A DNA stretch of 64,000 nucleotides from NCBI GenBank assembly GCA_963742585.1, contig CAVUMI010000009.1, positions 1,178,001 through 1,242,000 on the forward strand. The letters run 5' to 3'. The notes under the pieces were generated by a model. The model saw nothing but the letters and a program-made list of their open reading frames with translations. It searched no databases and had not been told where the DNA came from. Below, one piece after another: positions 55,795 to 64,000 of the stretch. Source of the stretch: JACDEA01 sp963742585 (lineage in GTDB: Bacteria; Actinomycetota; Acidimicrobiia; Acidimicrobiales; JACDEA01). A program made the translations under genes and the position numbers. Numbering within the stretch: the stretch's first letter is position 1; the number at the start of each line of letters is the position of its first letter.

Positions 55795-56574
55795 CTAGCA
55801 CCAGCGGTCGAGCGTTGGGAAGGGATCCACCGGCGCACCGTTGTTCGGATGGATCTCAAAGTGCAGGTGGGGTGGGGTCACCCGCGCGTCGCCGGTGTTG
55901 CCAACGGTACCGATCACCGCGCCGGCGGCGATCCGGCCCGGCCCGCGGGAGTAACGATCGAGATGGGCGAAGTAGTAGGTGTGGCCGTCATCGCCGGCGA
56001 GATAGAACGCGTTGCCGGCGATCTTTCCCTGGACCTGTCGCAGCGCGCCCGCCACCGGCGTGCGGACCGGCACGCCCCGCTTGGCGAAGATGTCGTTGCC
56101 CTGATGACTATGTCCACCGGGTCGCGGCGCGGCCCAGTTCGACACCACCGTGTAGTGGCCGCGCACCGGGCAGAGCCAGGTGCCGCCCGGCAACGTGAGC
56201 CGAGTGCCGGCGCGCACCAGGTTGGGATTCCTGATGCCGTTGAGCGCCACGAGCGCGCGGACGGTCGTCCCGGTCTTGGCGGCGATGCCCGCCAGGTTCT
56301 CCCCGCGTCCGACAACATGGGTCCTGACCCCAGTGACAACGAAGCCGCTCGACGGCGGCGCCGACTTGGCGCCCGGCAGCTTGAGCACCTGGCCGCTCTG
56401 GATGTAGTCGATGTTCTTGATGCCGTTCGCCTGGGCCAGCACCTTGACGGGGATCTTCAACTTCGCGGCAATGCGCTCGAGCGAGTCGCCCTTGCGGACC
56501 GTGTAGCCACTGGTTCCCGCCTGCGCGCCGGCCACGAGGAGGCCGGCGGTCACGAGGAGTCGGAGGAAGCGCAT
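55795..56574 (-). CDS. Secreted M23-family peptidase with two LysM domains
   Basis: 259 residues. Signal peptide RFLRLLVTAGLLVAGAQAG, first LysM YTVRKGDSLERIAAKLKIPV, second LysM THVVGRGENLAGIAAKTGTT, then M23 peptidase: HSHQGNDIFAKRGVPVRTPV (HxxxD Zn site, GNDI), YYFAHLDRYSRGPGRI and PPHLHFEIHPNNG (HLH Zn/catalytic site). All Zn ligands are present, so it should cut peptidoglycan peptides or act in envelope remodelling. Intact; ATG 56574. Confidence 0.92.
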   Translation of the reverse strand: MRFLRLLVTAGLLVAGAQAGTSGYTVRKGDSLERIAAKLKIPVKVLAQANGIKNIDYIQSGQVLKLPGAKSAPPSSGFVVTGVRTHVVGRGENLAGIAAKTGTTVRALVALNGIRNPNLVRAGTRLTLPGGTWLCPVRGHYTVVSNWAAPRPGGHSHQGNDIFAKRGVPVRTPVAGALRQVQGKIAGNAFYLAGDDGHTYYFAHLDRYSRGPGRIAAGAVIGTVGNTGDARVTPPHLHFEIHPNNGAPVDPFPTLDRWC

Positions 56575-56661
56575 CAGTTGGAGTGGATTCCGCCCGCTCC
56601 CCTGGTGAGGGCCACGGTACCCGAATCACACCAGCCTCAGCAACCCCACGTGTCACAGCGT

Positions 56662-58270
56662 CTACTGGGACAACCGCCGGGCTTCGCTGCGGCGCTCGGA
56701 CTCGAGGCGCTCGAGGTCGTACGTGTCGTGGTCGACGTAGCGCATGGCCTCCGCCAGCAGTCGATGACCCGCTTGGTCGGCGATGAGGCGGTGCATCTGT
56801 TGGCAGACCTGGCGGTACTCGGGATGTCCTTGGGGTCCGGTGCGCAGTTCGAGCATGTGCATTGCTTCGCGGGCGTTGAACTGCATCGAGTAGCGCACGC
56901 GGTACGCCAGCGCTACCGCGTACGCGGCCTGCGCCGGGAATCGGGGTGCGAGCGCGTCGTGCAGCGCGGCCGAACGTTCCATGGTCTCGCGATAGGGCGC
57001 CTCGAGTCCCGCCTCGCCGATCGCCTCCGGGACCGTGTAGCCGTGGCGCGGCGTGAGCGACTGCCACTCGATGGTGAGCATCCGGTGACGCTGAAGATCA
57101 CGGAACGCCCCGTAGTCCGACAGCACGTCGAAGCGATAGGCCGTGCGCTCGAAGGCCCGGCCCGGCTTGTGTCGTCGGTTCGATCGATCACCGACGTACG
57201 CCTGCAGAAGGGCGCGCTTCTCCTCGCCGCTCAACGTCTTCGACCCGCGCCAGCACTTGGTCCTCGGGGAGGTTGGTGTGCGCGTAGAGCGTTGCCGCTA
57301 CCACCTTGTCCTCTCCATCGGGATCGAAGTCGACGAGTGTGGCCATCGGCCGATCGTCGGGAGCCACGCCGCCGAACATCGCGTTGGCCTCGTCGGCCAT
57401 CACCGCCGCTGTCTTCTCCAGGTACGCCGACCACGCGCCGCCGCGATCGGGAATGTCGACTCGCTTGAGGAATGACGGGATCACCTTGCGCAGCTCGGCG
57501 AGCATGAGGTCGGCGTAGGCGCGCGCCTCGGGCAAGGGATGCGCCCGCATCCGCAGCAACAGCGCCTCATAGCCCTGCCCGGTGCCGTAGATACCGACGT
57601 TCGACAGCGAAGCGGCCGGCAGCATCCCCCGCGCCGCGTCGAGCGCTTTGGCTTTGATCGACTGGCGATACACAAAGTCGGAGTCGGCCGGGTCCTTGGG
57701 GTACTTCTGGCCAAACCACTGCGTGAGGGCGGGAACCATCTCCGCGTACGCGTCGAACATCCGGTCGAGCTCGCCGACGTAGCGGGCGCCGAGATTCGAT
57801 TCCAGGACAGCAGGGTCGCGGTAGTACCGGTAACGACCGGTGGTGAGCCGCTGGTCGTACGCGATGTACCGCGTGGATTGTTCGAGGTACGCCATCAACC
57901 GGCCCCACTCGAGAATCTTGGTGAGAAGGTTCGACGCTTGCTCGCACGCAAGGTGCACGCCGCCGAGCTGGGCGACCGAGTCGTCGCCGTACTCGAAGAA
58001 CACCTTGTCGTAGAGGTCCTCGGCTCGGCGGAGCCCGATGGTTGCGTCGATCGACTCGTCGCCCGCCATATCGAGCTCGCCGACGAACTCCTTCAGGAAC
58101 AGACGCCGCAGGCTGAGTGGTGAGCGGGAGTAGCGGGCGAAGAGGGCACCCTTGACGACCTCGGGCAGATTCACCAGCGCGAAGACAGGCTCGTCGAGGT
58201 TCGTGAAGTAGCGACGTAGGACCGCTTCCTCTTCCGGGCTGAATCGCTCGGCGGCGTAGAGCATGGCCAC
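56662..58270 (-). CDS. Two-domain ThyX-like protein (one frameshift)
   Basis: About 536 residues, more than twice the length of standard ThyX (about 220-250). The N-terminal half (to about residue 250) contains EQSTRYIAYD (residues 130-139), the ThyX NEQSxRY-like motif, and SNLLTKILEWGRLMAYL; the C-terminal half has the RHRx7S signature RHRMLTIEWQS near residue 399 and AREAMHMLELRTG with the late Arg motif. So two ThyX folds are joined, each with part of the active site. FAD-dependent dTMP synthesis is inferred; the N-terminal copy may be structural. Indel near 57235. Downstream of it lies the M23 gene. Confidence 0.75.
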
Positions 58271-58308
58271 CGAAGGTTATGACCGGAATCGGCCGCGGGC
58301 GGTGATCG

Positions 58309-58896
58309 TCACACAACCACTTTCATCGCATCTGGTTCCACCCGAATGCTGAGCGTTCGGGCCTGCGCGACCAGCTCACCGTCGAGTTCGACCGACGTCG
58401 GCTTGGCGAACTCGAACTGCACGGCCGGCACGCGCCGCTGGGTTATGCCCGGGTGTGGGAGATGGGTCCCGGCGCCGAGCCTGGCCCGGACCTTGAATCG
58501 ATCGGCGATGCCCAACCTGGACTCGAACACGTCGAGCAACCCATCGTTGGGGTGGGCCCGCGGGCCGAGGTTCCAGCTGCCCCGCCACTGCGCGTTCATC
58601 GCCGCCACCGCGTGGCCCCAGCCCGTTGACCGGGCGATCAGATGGGCCACGAACCAGTGCAGGCGGCCGTCGATGAGCACGGCGCCGACGTCGACGGTGA
58701 AAACGGTGGCCAGCTGACCCGGCCCACCTAGGGTCCGGCAGAGGTCGCCGCCGGTGAGTCCCAGCGCGGGCGGCGGTTCCTGCCGCCGGCGCGCCGCCTC
58801 GACGAGCGCGCGCGCATCCTTGTCCGACGCCACGGTCACGCCGTCAGCGGGCAGCTCGCCCGGCTCACCCCACGCCATTCCCTTCTCGATGGTCAC
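58309..58896 (-). CDS. Diacylglycerol-kinase C-terminal-domain-like protein
   Basis: 195 residues, intact. ADGVTVASDKDARALVEAAR and LGLTGGDLCRTLGGPGQ precede VFTVDVGAVLIDGRLHWFVA then HLIARSTGWGHAVAAMNAQW, WNLGPRAHPNDGLLDVFESR (resembles the DGK C-terminal domain) and VELDGELVAQARTLSIRVEP. It lacks the catalytic GGDGT ATP-binding domain, so if related to YegS/DagK it is only the accessory domain. GTG 58896 overlaps the helY stop (GTGA). Assignment moderate. Confidence 0.55.
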   Translation of the reverse strand: MTIEKGMAWGEPGELPADGVTVASDKDARALVEAARRRQEPPPALGLTGGDLCRTLGGPGQLATVFTVDVGAVLIDGRLHWFVAHLIARSTGWGHAVAAMNAQWRGSWNLGPRAHPNDGLLDVFESRLGIADRFKVRARLGAGTHLPHPGITQRRVPAVQFEFAKPTSVELDGELVAQARTLSIRVEPDAMKVVV

Positions 58897-61526
58897 GTCG
58901 CGGCCGCCACGACGCTCGAGCTGGCCACCACGCCCCGGAACAGCCGTCGCGCCGCCTCGGCCGCGGCGTCTCTCGTCGACGCGTCCGGGGCGATCAGCGC
59001 GAACTGGCGCAGAAGGTCGATCAGCTGCTTGATGTTGCGCACGAAATCGCCGCCCGACATCTCGTGTTCGGCGAGAAGGTCGTCGAGCTCCTCGCCGGCC
59101 GACCACGCGTGGCCCACCGAGACGAAGCCGATGTCGGGCTGACGAGTCGGCGGGAGTCCCGCCTCCTTCTCGGCGCGATTGAGTTCTGCAGCTAGGTCGG
59201 CGATCGCCATCGAGCGCTCGCGCAGGCGTGGGGACGGGTACTTGGGTGGCGGCGCGGCCTCCCGGCCGCGCGTCTCGAACGTGAAGACCGACGCCAGCGA
59301 GGCGACGGCGTCGGGGTCGAGGTCGTCGAACAGTCCGACGCGCACAGACTCGGCGATCAGGAGGTCGGCCTCGTGGTAGGTGCTGGCGAGCACCGCGCCG
59401 GCCTCGGTCAGCGACCACCCGTCGACGTAGCCCCAGAGCTCCAGGACGCGGAGGACGCGATCGAACTGGCGGGCGAGCGACTCCGTCCTGCTGTGGATCT
59501 GTTCCTCTAGGCGGCCGATCGTACGCAGGCGGTCGGTCGCCCGCCGAACGCGGTCACGTGCTCCGGCGCGTCGGGGCAACCGTCGACGGGGTGGGCGGCG
59601 GCGGCGATCGCCTGCTCCGTGGGGGCCTCCGACGGCCCCGCCAGGCCCACTCGACCGTCGGACCGCAGGCGCGCCTGCCGAAGCGCCTGGGCCACCTGAC
59701 GCTGATAGGCCGGCTTGGTGGGTGTGAACGGCGTCGGAAGATCGATTCGGCCGACGGGGCGGGGCGGCGCAGCAAAGTCCTTCGGCCCAAGGGTGAGGAC
59801 GCGGTTGTCCTGCGTAACAACCCGCACACGAAGATCGCCGCCGCGACGCCCGCGCGTCGACAGCACCGCCACGCTCCCGCGGGCTTTAGCTCCGGGCACC
59901 GACAACACGTCGCCGGGTTGGACGCCAGCCAACGCGGTGACCACTTGATCGTGGGTCGACGGCACCCGCTTCTCCGCACGATCCGCAGCGCGGCGCAACG
60001 CCACGTACTCCCCAACGTCGCCCTTGTCGCAGGTGGCCGCGGCTTCCGCGTCCGCCAACTCGGTCCGCAACTTCTCCAGCCGCGCCTCGTCGCGTACCAC
60101 CGCGCTGTCGGCTCGGTACTGGGCGAAGCTGAGGTTGAGGAGATGGTGCGCGGCCTCGGGCTGGTACCGCCGGACGAGGTTGGCCGCCATGTTGTACGTC
60201 GGCCTGAATGACGATGTGAGTGCGTAGGCGCGGTCGCGACGCCAGCGAGGACACCTGATCGAATGGGACAAACGGGGACCACAGCACGACCGCGTTGCCC
60301 TGCTCGTCGATCCCCCGCCGACCGGCGCGTCCGGTGAGCTGCGTGTACTCCCCCGGCGTCAGTGGCTCGTGGCCGTCGCCGGTGAACTTCGTGATCTTCT
60401 CCAGCACGACCGTGCGGGCGGGCATGTTGATACCGAGCGACAGCGTCTCGGTGGCGAATACGACCTTGACCAATGCGCGGGAGAACGCCGCTTCGACGAC
60501 CTCCTTGAACGGCGGAACCAAACCGGCGTGGTGCGCGGCCAGGCCCGCCTCGAGACCGGCCATCCAGGAGGCGTATCCGAGCGCGTCGAGGTCGTCGTCG
60601 CTGAGCGCGGAGAGCTTGGCCGCGGCGATGGCACGAACCTCCTCGCGCTCCTCCGGCGTCGTCAGTCGCAGGCCGGCATCGAGACACTGGCGCACGGCGT
60701 CATCGCAGCCTGCCCGGCTGAACACGAAGTAGATGACCGGCAGCATGTCCTCGTTCCACAGGCGATCGACCACCTCAACCCGTCGGGGCGTGAACAGCCG
60801 CAGCCGGCGACGGCCTCTCTCCCGGGGACCCAGCGTCGACCGCTGCTCGAGTTGTCCGACTTCGGGATTGGGCTTTCCGTCGACAAACGTCGGGAACAGG
60901 TGAACGTTGTCCGAAGAGCGGTCGCCCACCATGAACAGGTTGCGCAATTCCACTGGCCGGCGCTCCTCGATCACCGCGGTGGTCGTGCCGCGGACAGTTG
61001 CGATCCACGCAGCGAACTCCTCGGCGTTCGAAACCGTGGCCGAAAGACAGACCAGGTCGATCTCGGGGGGGCAATGGATGATCACCTCCTCCCATACCGC
61101 GCCCCGGTAGGGGTTCTGCAGATAGTGGACCTCGTCGAGCACCACGTAGCGCAGGCCCTCGAGCAACGACGAGCCGGCGTAGAGCATGTTGCGTAGAACT
61201 TCGGTGGTCATGACCACCACCGGCGCATCAGGACGGATCGAGTTGTCCCCTGTCAGGAGACCCACGCGATCGACACCGTGCTGGGCCACCAGATCGCCGA
61301 ACTTCTGGTTCGAGAGCGCCTTGAGGGGCGTGGTGTAGAACGTCTTGGCCCCCTCGGCGAGCGCCCGGGCCACCGCATACTCGGCCACGACGGTCTTTCC
61401 CGAGCCGGTCGGCGCGGCCACCAGAACCGATTCGCCGGCGTCGAGCGCATCGAGCGCCGTGTGCTGGAACGAGTCGAGGGGGAAGCCAACCGAGGCCTCG
61501 AAGGCGGCCCGGATCGCGGCCGTCAC
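58893..61526 (-). CDS. helY: DEAD/DEAH-box RNA helicase HelY (Ski2/Mtr4-like; frameshifted)
   Basis: About 877 residues. Helicase core: SFQHTALDALDAGESVLVAA, Walker A APTGSGKT, DEVHY (motif II, DExH), LSATVSN (motif III), FATETLSLGINMPARTVVLE (motif V), QLTGRAGRRGID (motif VI QxxGRAGR). The beta-barrel/stalk and C-terminal helical domains follow (SSFRPTYNMAANLVRRYQPE, RVLRVLELWGYVDGWSLTEA). Indels near 60230, 60280 and 59560. GTG 61526 overlaps the tatC stop, the helY-tatC-tatA order of M. tuberculosis Rv2092c-2094c. Confidence 0.93.
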
Positions 61527-62245
61527 TTCTTGAGCAGCCTGCCGATGAGGATCGACGCCTCATAGAAGATGTACAGCGGGACCGACATGGCCAGGAGTGT
61601 GTACGGATCCTGACTCGGGGTGATCACCGCAGCCACGATCACAATGGTCAGGAGCGCCTGGCGACGCCAGCTGCGGAGCTTGCGGCTCGACAGCACGCCG
61701 GTGAGCTGCAGCGCGATCAATACGACCGGGAACTCAAACGCGAGTCCGAACGCAAAGAACATCAGCAGAATCAGCCGGAGGTATTTGCTCGGGCTGTAGA
61801 TCTCCTCGAAGTTGCTGCCACCGATGCTCTGGAGGAAGGAGAGCGCCCTAGAGAAGGTGATGTAGGCAAGCGTCGCTCCGGAGAAAAACAGCACGAGCGA
61901 CGTGCCCACGAACGGAATGGCGTAGCGCTTCTCGCGCGGCTTGAGTCCGGGGGTGATGAACCGCCACAGCTGCCACAGCACGACGGGCAGGGCGATCATG
62001 AGACCGGCGTAGCCCGAGACCTTCAGCCGCGCGGAGAACCCCTCCAGCGGGTCCTGGATGAAGAGGTTGCACTCCTTGTCAGCGGGCAGGACCGAGCAGT
62101 ACGGATCGATAAGGAACGACAGGATGTGGTCGTAGAGGATGAACGCGACGATGGCGCCGACGACCACCGCGAGGATCGAGGTGAACAGGCGACGGCGCAG
62201 CTCGGTGAGGTGCTCGACGAGCGTCATGCGCCCGCCGTCGTTCAC
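61523..62245 (-). CDS. tatC: Sec-independent translocase TatC
   Basis: 240 residues, six membrane helices, intact. MTLVEHLTELRRRLF (N-terminal E-L-R-x-R motif), PLEGFSARLKVSGYAGLMIA, LPVVLWQLWRFITPGLKPRE (F-x-x-P-G-L, the TatC signature), FFAFGLAFEFPVVLIAL. Recognises twin-arginine signals with TatB/TatA. GTG at 62245; stop overlaps helY. Two Cys (YCSVLPADKEC) in the first periplasmic loop are common in actinobacterial TatC. Confidence 0.95.
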   Translation of the reverse strand: MNDGGRMTLVEHLTELRRRLFTSILAVVVGAIVAFILYDHILSFLIDPYCSVLPADKECNLFIQDPLEGFSARLKVSGYAGLMIALPVVLWQLWRFITPGLKPREKRYAIPFVGTSLVLFFSGATLAYITFSRALSFLQSIGGSNFEEIYSPSKYLRLILLMFFAFGLAFEFPVVLIALQLTGVLSSRKLRSWRRQALLTIVIVAAVITPSQDPYTLLAMSVPLYIFYEASILIGRLLKK

Positions 62246-62281
62246 ATCCGGCTGCTGCGACAGGATGGCGATGGCCGGCCC

Positions 62282-62578
62282 CTAGCCGGGAGGCGGGGGC
62301 GGCGGGTCGGTCGCCGTGGGGACCGCATGGCCGTTGGGCTCGTCGTCCGACGGCGTGATGATCGGGCCGTGGTATTCGGTGTGATCGACCGTGCGCGGCT
62401 CTTCGAAGTGCTCGTCAAGGACGCCCCGAACCTCCTGCTGCAGGCCCGAGGTGACGCGTCGGAACTCGGCCATGGCCTTGCCCATCTGGCGAGCCGCCTC
62501 GGGGAGCTTCTTCGGTCCCAGCACCAACAGCGCCACGACGAGGATCAACAGCACCTCGGCCGGACCCACATTGAACAT
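62282..62578 (-). CDS. Twin-arginine translocase TatA/TatB-type protein
   Basis: 98 residues. FNVGPAEVLLILVVALLVLG then PKKLPEAARQMGKAMAEFRR: one helix, G-P hinge and amphipathic helix, as in TatA/B. The length and the acidic C-terminus (ILLDEHFEEPRTVDHT region, Pro-rich end) are closer to TatB or hybrid forms; the F-N-V-G-P start also suits TatB. With the following gene order tatA/B-tatC-helY this is one operon. Intact. Confidence 0.88.
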   Translation of the reverse strand: MFNVGPAEVLLILVVALLVLGPKKLPEAARQMGKAMAEFRRVTSGLQQEVRGVLDEHFEEPRTVDHTEYHGPIITPSDDEPNGHAVPTATDPPPPPPG

Positions 62579-62628
62579 TGGTGGGAATGTTACCTACGGG
62601 TCAGGCGGTGCCCCGCCCGGTGTAGGTC

Positions 62629-63015
62629 CTACCGCTGTTCGGTCTGGGCCACCATCGCTTGGACCTCGGCGAACCAGTCGTCCTCTTGGAGGCGATCGTG
62701 GAATGCCAGCAGGTCATCGTGACTGAACGGCTGTCCCAGGTGCGGCTCTTCCAACTCGGCCGGCAGCTCGTAGACCGAGAGGCGAACGCCAGCCGACGCC
62801 AGCAGGTCGACCACATGGGACTCGGCCTGCTTCACGACCGCCAGCTGGCACTCCGGGCACTGGAAGGCGTAGGAGCCTTCGTTGGTGGTGGCACAGACGA
62901 TGGCGGCAAGCTGGTCGACCGTGAGTTCGACGTCCCCACAGGTTGGGCATGTTGCCCGCACGATCGTCCCTGCCCCTCGGCGCTTGCTCAACCACTTTTC
63001 CATCGGCCTAACCAT
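62629..63015 (-). CDS. Zinc-ribbon protein of unknown function
   Basis: About 128 residues, intact. N-terminal zinc ribbon CPTCGDVELTVDQLAAIVCA then CPECQLAVVKQAESHVVDLL (CxxC...CxxC), followed by VYELPAELEEPHLGQPFSHD and DLLAFHDRLQEDDWFAEVQA. No family recognised. ATG at 63003 and 63015 are both possible. Resembles small actinobacterial proteins annotated only as zinc-ribbon domain proteins. Confidence 0.65.
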   Translation of the reverse strand: MVRPMEKWLSKRRGAGTIVRATCPTCGDVELTVDQLAAIVCATTNEGSYAFQCPECQLAVVKQAESHVVDLLASAGVRLSVYELPAELEEPHLGQPFSHDDLLAFHDRLQEDDWFAEVQAMVAQTEQR

Positions 63016-63106
63016 GCGCCTTTGGTCCGAACTGCCGCTATGGCCCGGTAGGGGCATTCTTCGTGGCCCGAAATGACTAGTCACTCGGCTTGGACGCACC
63101 TCGTGG

Positions 63107-63823
63107 GTGATTATGACGGCGATGGAGTCCCTGAGAACGCCTCCCATCGGGTTCGCCCATCGGGGCGCCCGGGCGCACGCACCGGAGAACACCATCGAGG
63201 CGTTTCAGCTGGCCCTGCGCCTGGGCGCCGCGGGACTCGAGAGCGATGCCTGGCTCACGGCCGACGGTGTGGTTGTCCTCGACCACGACGGCGTGGTCGG
63301 CAGCCGGGTACGCCGCCGGCCGATTGCCGCCGTGGCTAGGCGTGAGCTACCGGCCACCGTGCCCAGCCTCGAGGAGCTGTACGGCGCCTGCGGGACCGAT
63401 TTCGAGCTCAGTCTGGATGTGAAGGACCCGGACGCCGCTACCGGCGTGGTCGCGGTCGCCCGGGCGGCGGGCTCGACCGGACGGTTGTGGATGTGTCATC
63501 ACGAGATGGAGCAGGTCGCGGCGTGGCGCACGCTCGACGACGAGGTGCATCTGGTGGACTCGACCCGGCTGCGGCGGATCCGGGAGGGCCCCGAGCGTCG
63601 GGCCGCCAGTCTGGCCGCGGCAGGTATCGATGCGATCAACCTCCACGCCTCGGATTGGACCGGCGGCCTCACCACGCTCTTCCACCGCTTCGAGCGCCTG
63701 GCCTTCGGGTGGGACGCGCAGCAGGAGCGGGTGCTTCGTGCCCTCCTCGCGAAGGGCATCGACGCGGTGTACAGCGACCACGTCGACCGCATGGTCGACG
63801 CCCTTTCCGAAGTCCAGCGCTAG
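63107..63823 (+). CDS. Glycerophosphodiester phosphodiesterase
   Basis: 238 residues, intact. IGFAHRGARAHAPENTIEAF (HRG...PENT), LGAAGLESDAWLTADGVVVL (E-x-D metal site), DHDGVVGS, LEELYGACGTDFELSLDVK. The catalytic His pair and Glu/Asp metal ligands of the GDPD TIM barrel are present. Cleaves glycerophosphodiesters to glycerol 3-phosphate. GTG 63107; ATG 63113 or 63122 are alternatives. Confidence 0.92.
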   Translation: MIMTAMESLRTPPIGFAHRGARAHAPENTIEAFQLALRLGAAGLESDAWLTADGVVVLDHDGVVGSRVRRRPIAAVARRELPATVPSLEELYGACGTDFELSLDVKDPDAATGVVAVARAAGSTGRLWMCHHEMEQVAAWRTLDDEVHLVDSTRLRRIREGPERRAASLAAAGIDAINLHASDWTGGLTTLFHRFERLAFGWDAQQERVLRALLAKGIDAVYSDHVDRMVDALSEVQR

Positions 63824-63832
63824 CCCTTAGAA

Positions 63833-64000
63833 CTACAACAGCTCAAAGTGATTCACCGGCCAGACCTGGACGAAGGCCCGCCCGATGATGCTCGACTCGG
63901 TGATCGTCCGGAAGAAACGGCTGTCCGAAGAGTTGCTCCTGTTGTCGCCCATCACCCAGTAGTGCTTGGCCGGGATGCGCTGGCGTTCGATTCCGGGGAC
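63833..64000 (-). CDS. lepB: Signal peptidase I, C-terminal part (runs off the window)
   Basis: Only the last 55 codons are in the window. KHYWVMGDNRSNSSDSRFF is the Box E region of S26 signal peptidases, followed by IIGRAFVQVWPVNHFELL. The catalytic Ser and Lys lie outside the window. It is a second signal peptidase besides the domain of the fusion protein at 19696-21828, with a similar end (WVMGDNRLNSADSRFF there). Convergent with the GDPD gene, gap 9 bases. Confidence 0.9.
   Translation of the reverse strand, partial: VPGIERQRIPAKHYWVMGDNRSNSSDSRFFRTITESSIIGRAFVQVWPVNHFELL

Overview
The window is high-GC DNA from an actinobacterium, most likely an uncultured Acidimicrobiia-type lineage. 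This is inferred from gene content and order, not from rRNA, which is absent. Markers are DUF881/Sbp/DUF881, gcvH-garA-ftsR-DUF151-MerR followed by gcv genes (the order known around Rv1822-Rv1832 of M. tuberculosis), helY-tatC-tatA, a complete mce lipid-import operon and a DUF4193-type protein. Many genes carry single-base insertions or deletions that break otherwise intact, conserved proteins (1-14.2 kb, about 26.4-37.6 kb, 40.9-51.2 kb and single sites after 52 kb), while 14.6-26.3 kb reads cleanly. I treat these as sequencing or assembly errors and give spans for the restored genes.

Layout. 1-14.4 kb: scpA, scpB, a pseudouridine synthase, then an aromatic/nucleotide run (chorismate mutase, tyrA, aroA, cmk, plsC), ispH on the minus strand, a radical SAM DUF512 protein with der, a SpoIIE-type phosphatase, an acyl-CoA carboxylase beta subunit and an HMG-CoA-lyase-like enzyme, ending at tRNA-Pro(GGG). 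14.5-22.8 kb: a surface/secretion block with two membrane glycosyltransferases, a methyltransferase, a Wzz/BY-kinase-like/signal-peptidase-I fusion and two tandem secreted Gly/Asn-rich proteins with duplicated promoters. 22.8-35.5 kb: the mycobacterial-like core block from pgsA to the glycine cleavage genes, including a sugar nucleotidyltransferase-phosphomannomutase fusion. 35.6-45.3 kb: mixed metabolic and small regulatory genes. 45.4-55.2 kb: an mce operon on the minus strand (ATPase, two YrbE permeases, MceA-F, an Mce-associated protein). 55.3-64 kb: a structured gene-free stretch, an M23 peptidase, a two-domain ThyX-like protein, helY, tatC, tatA/B, a GDPD and the end of a second signal peptidase I.

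The most unusual signal is a set of tiny reading frames that bridge genes by stop/start overlap. A 41-bp unit is repeated four times, perfectly, between the mce ATPase and the first permease. Each copy encodes a 14-residue peptide whose stop overlaps the next start (ATGA). A diverged single copy (37 of 40 bases) bridges pgsA and the sugar nucleotidyltransferase gene in the same way, and an unrelated 13-residue leader peptide with a perfect AGGAGG is coupled to gcvH, whose start codon sits in a hairpin. This looks like a short mobile or repeat element, or a device for coupling translation, and it would be missed by ordinary annotation.
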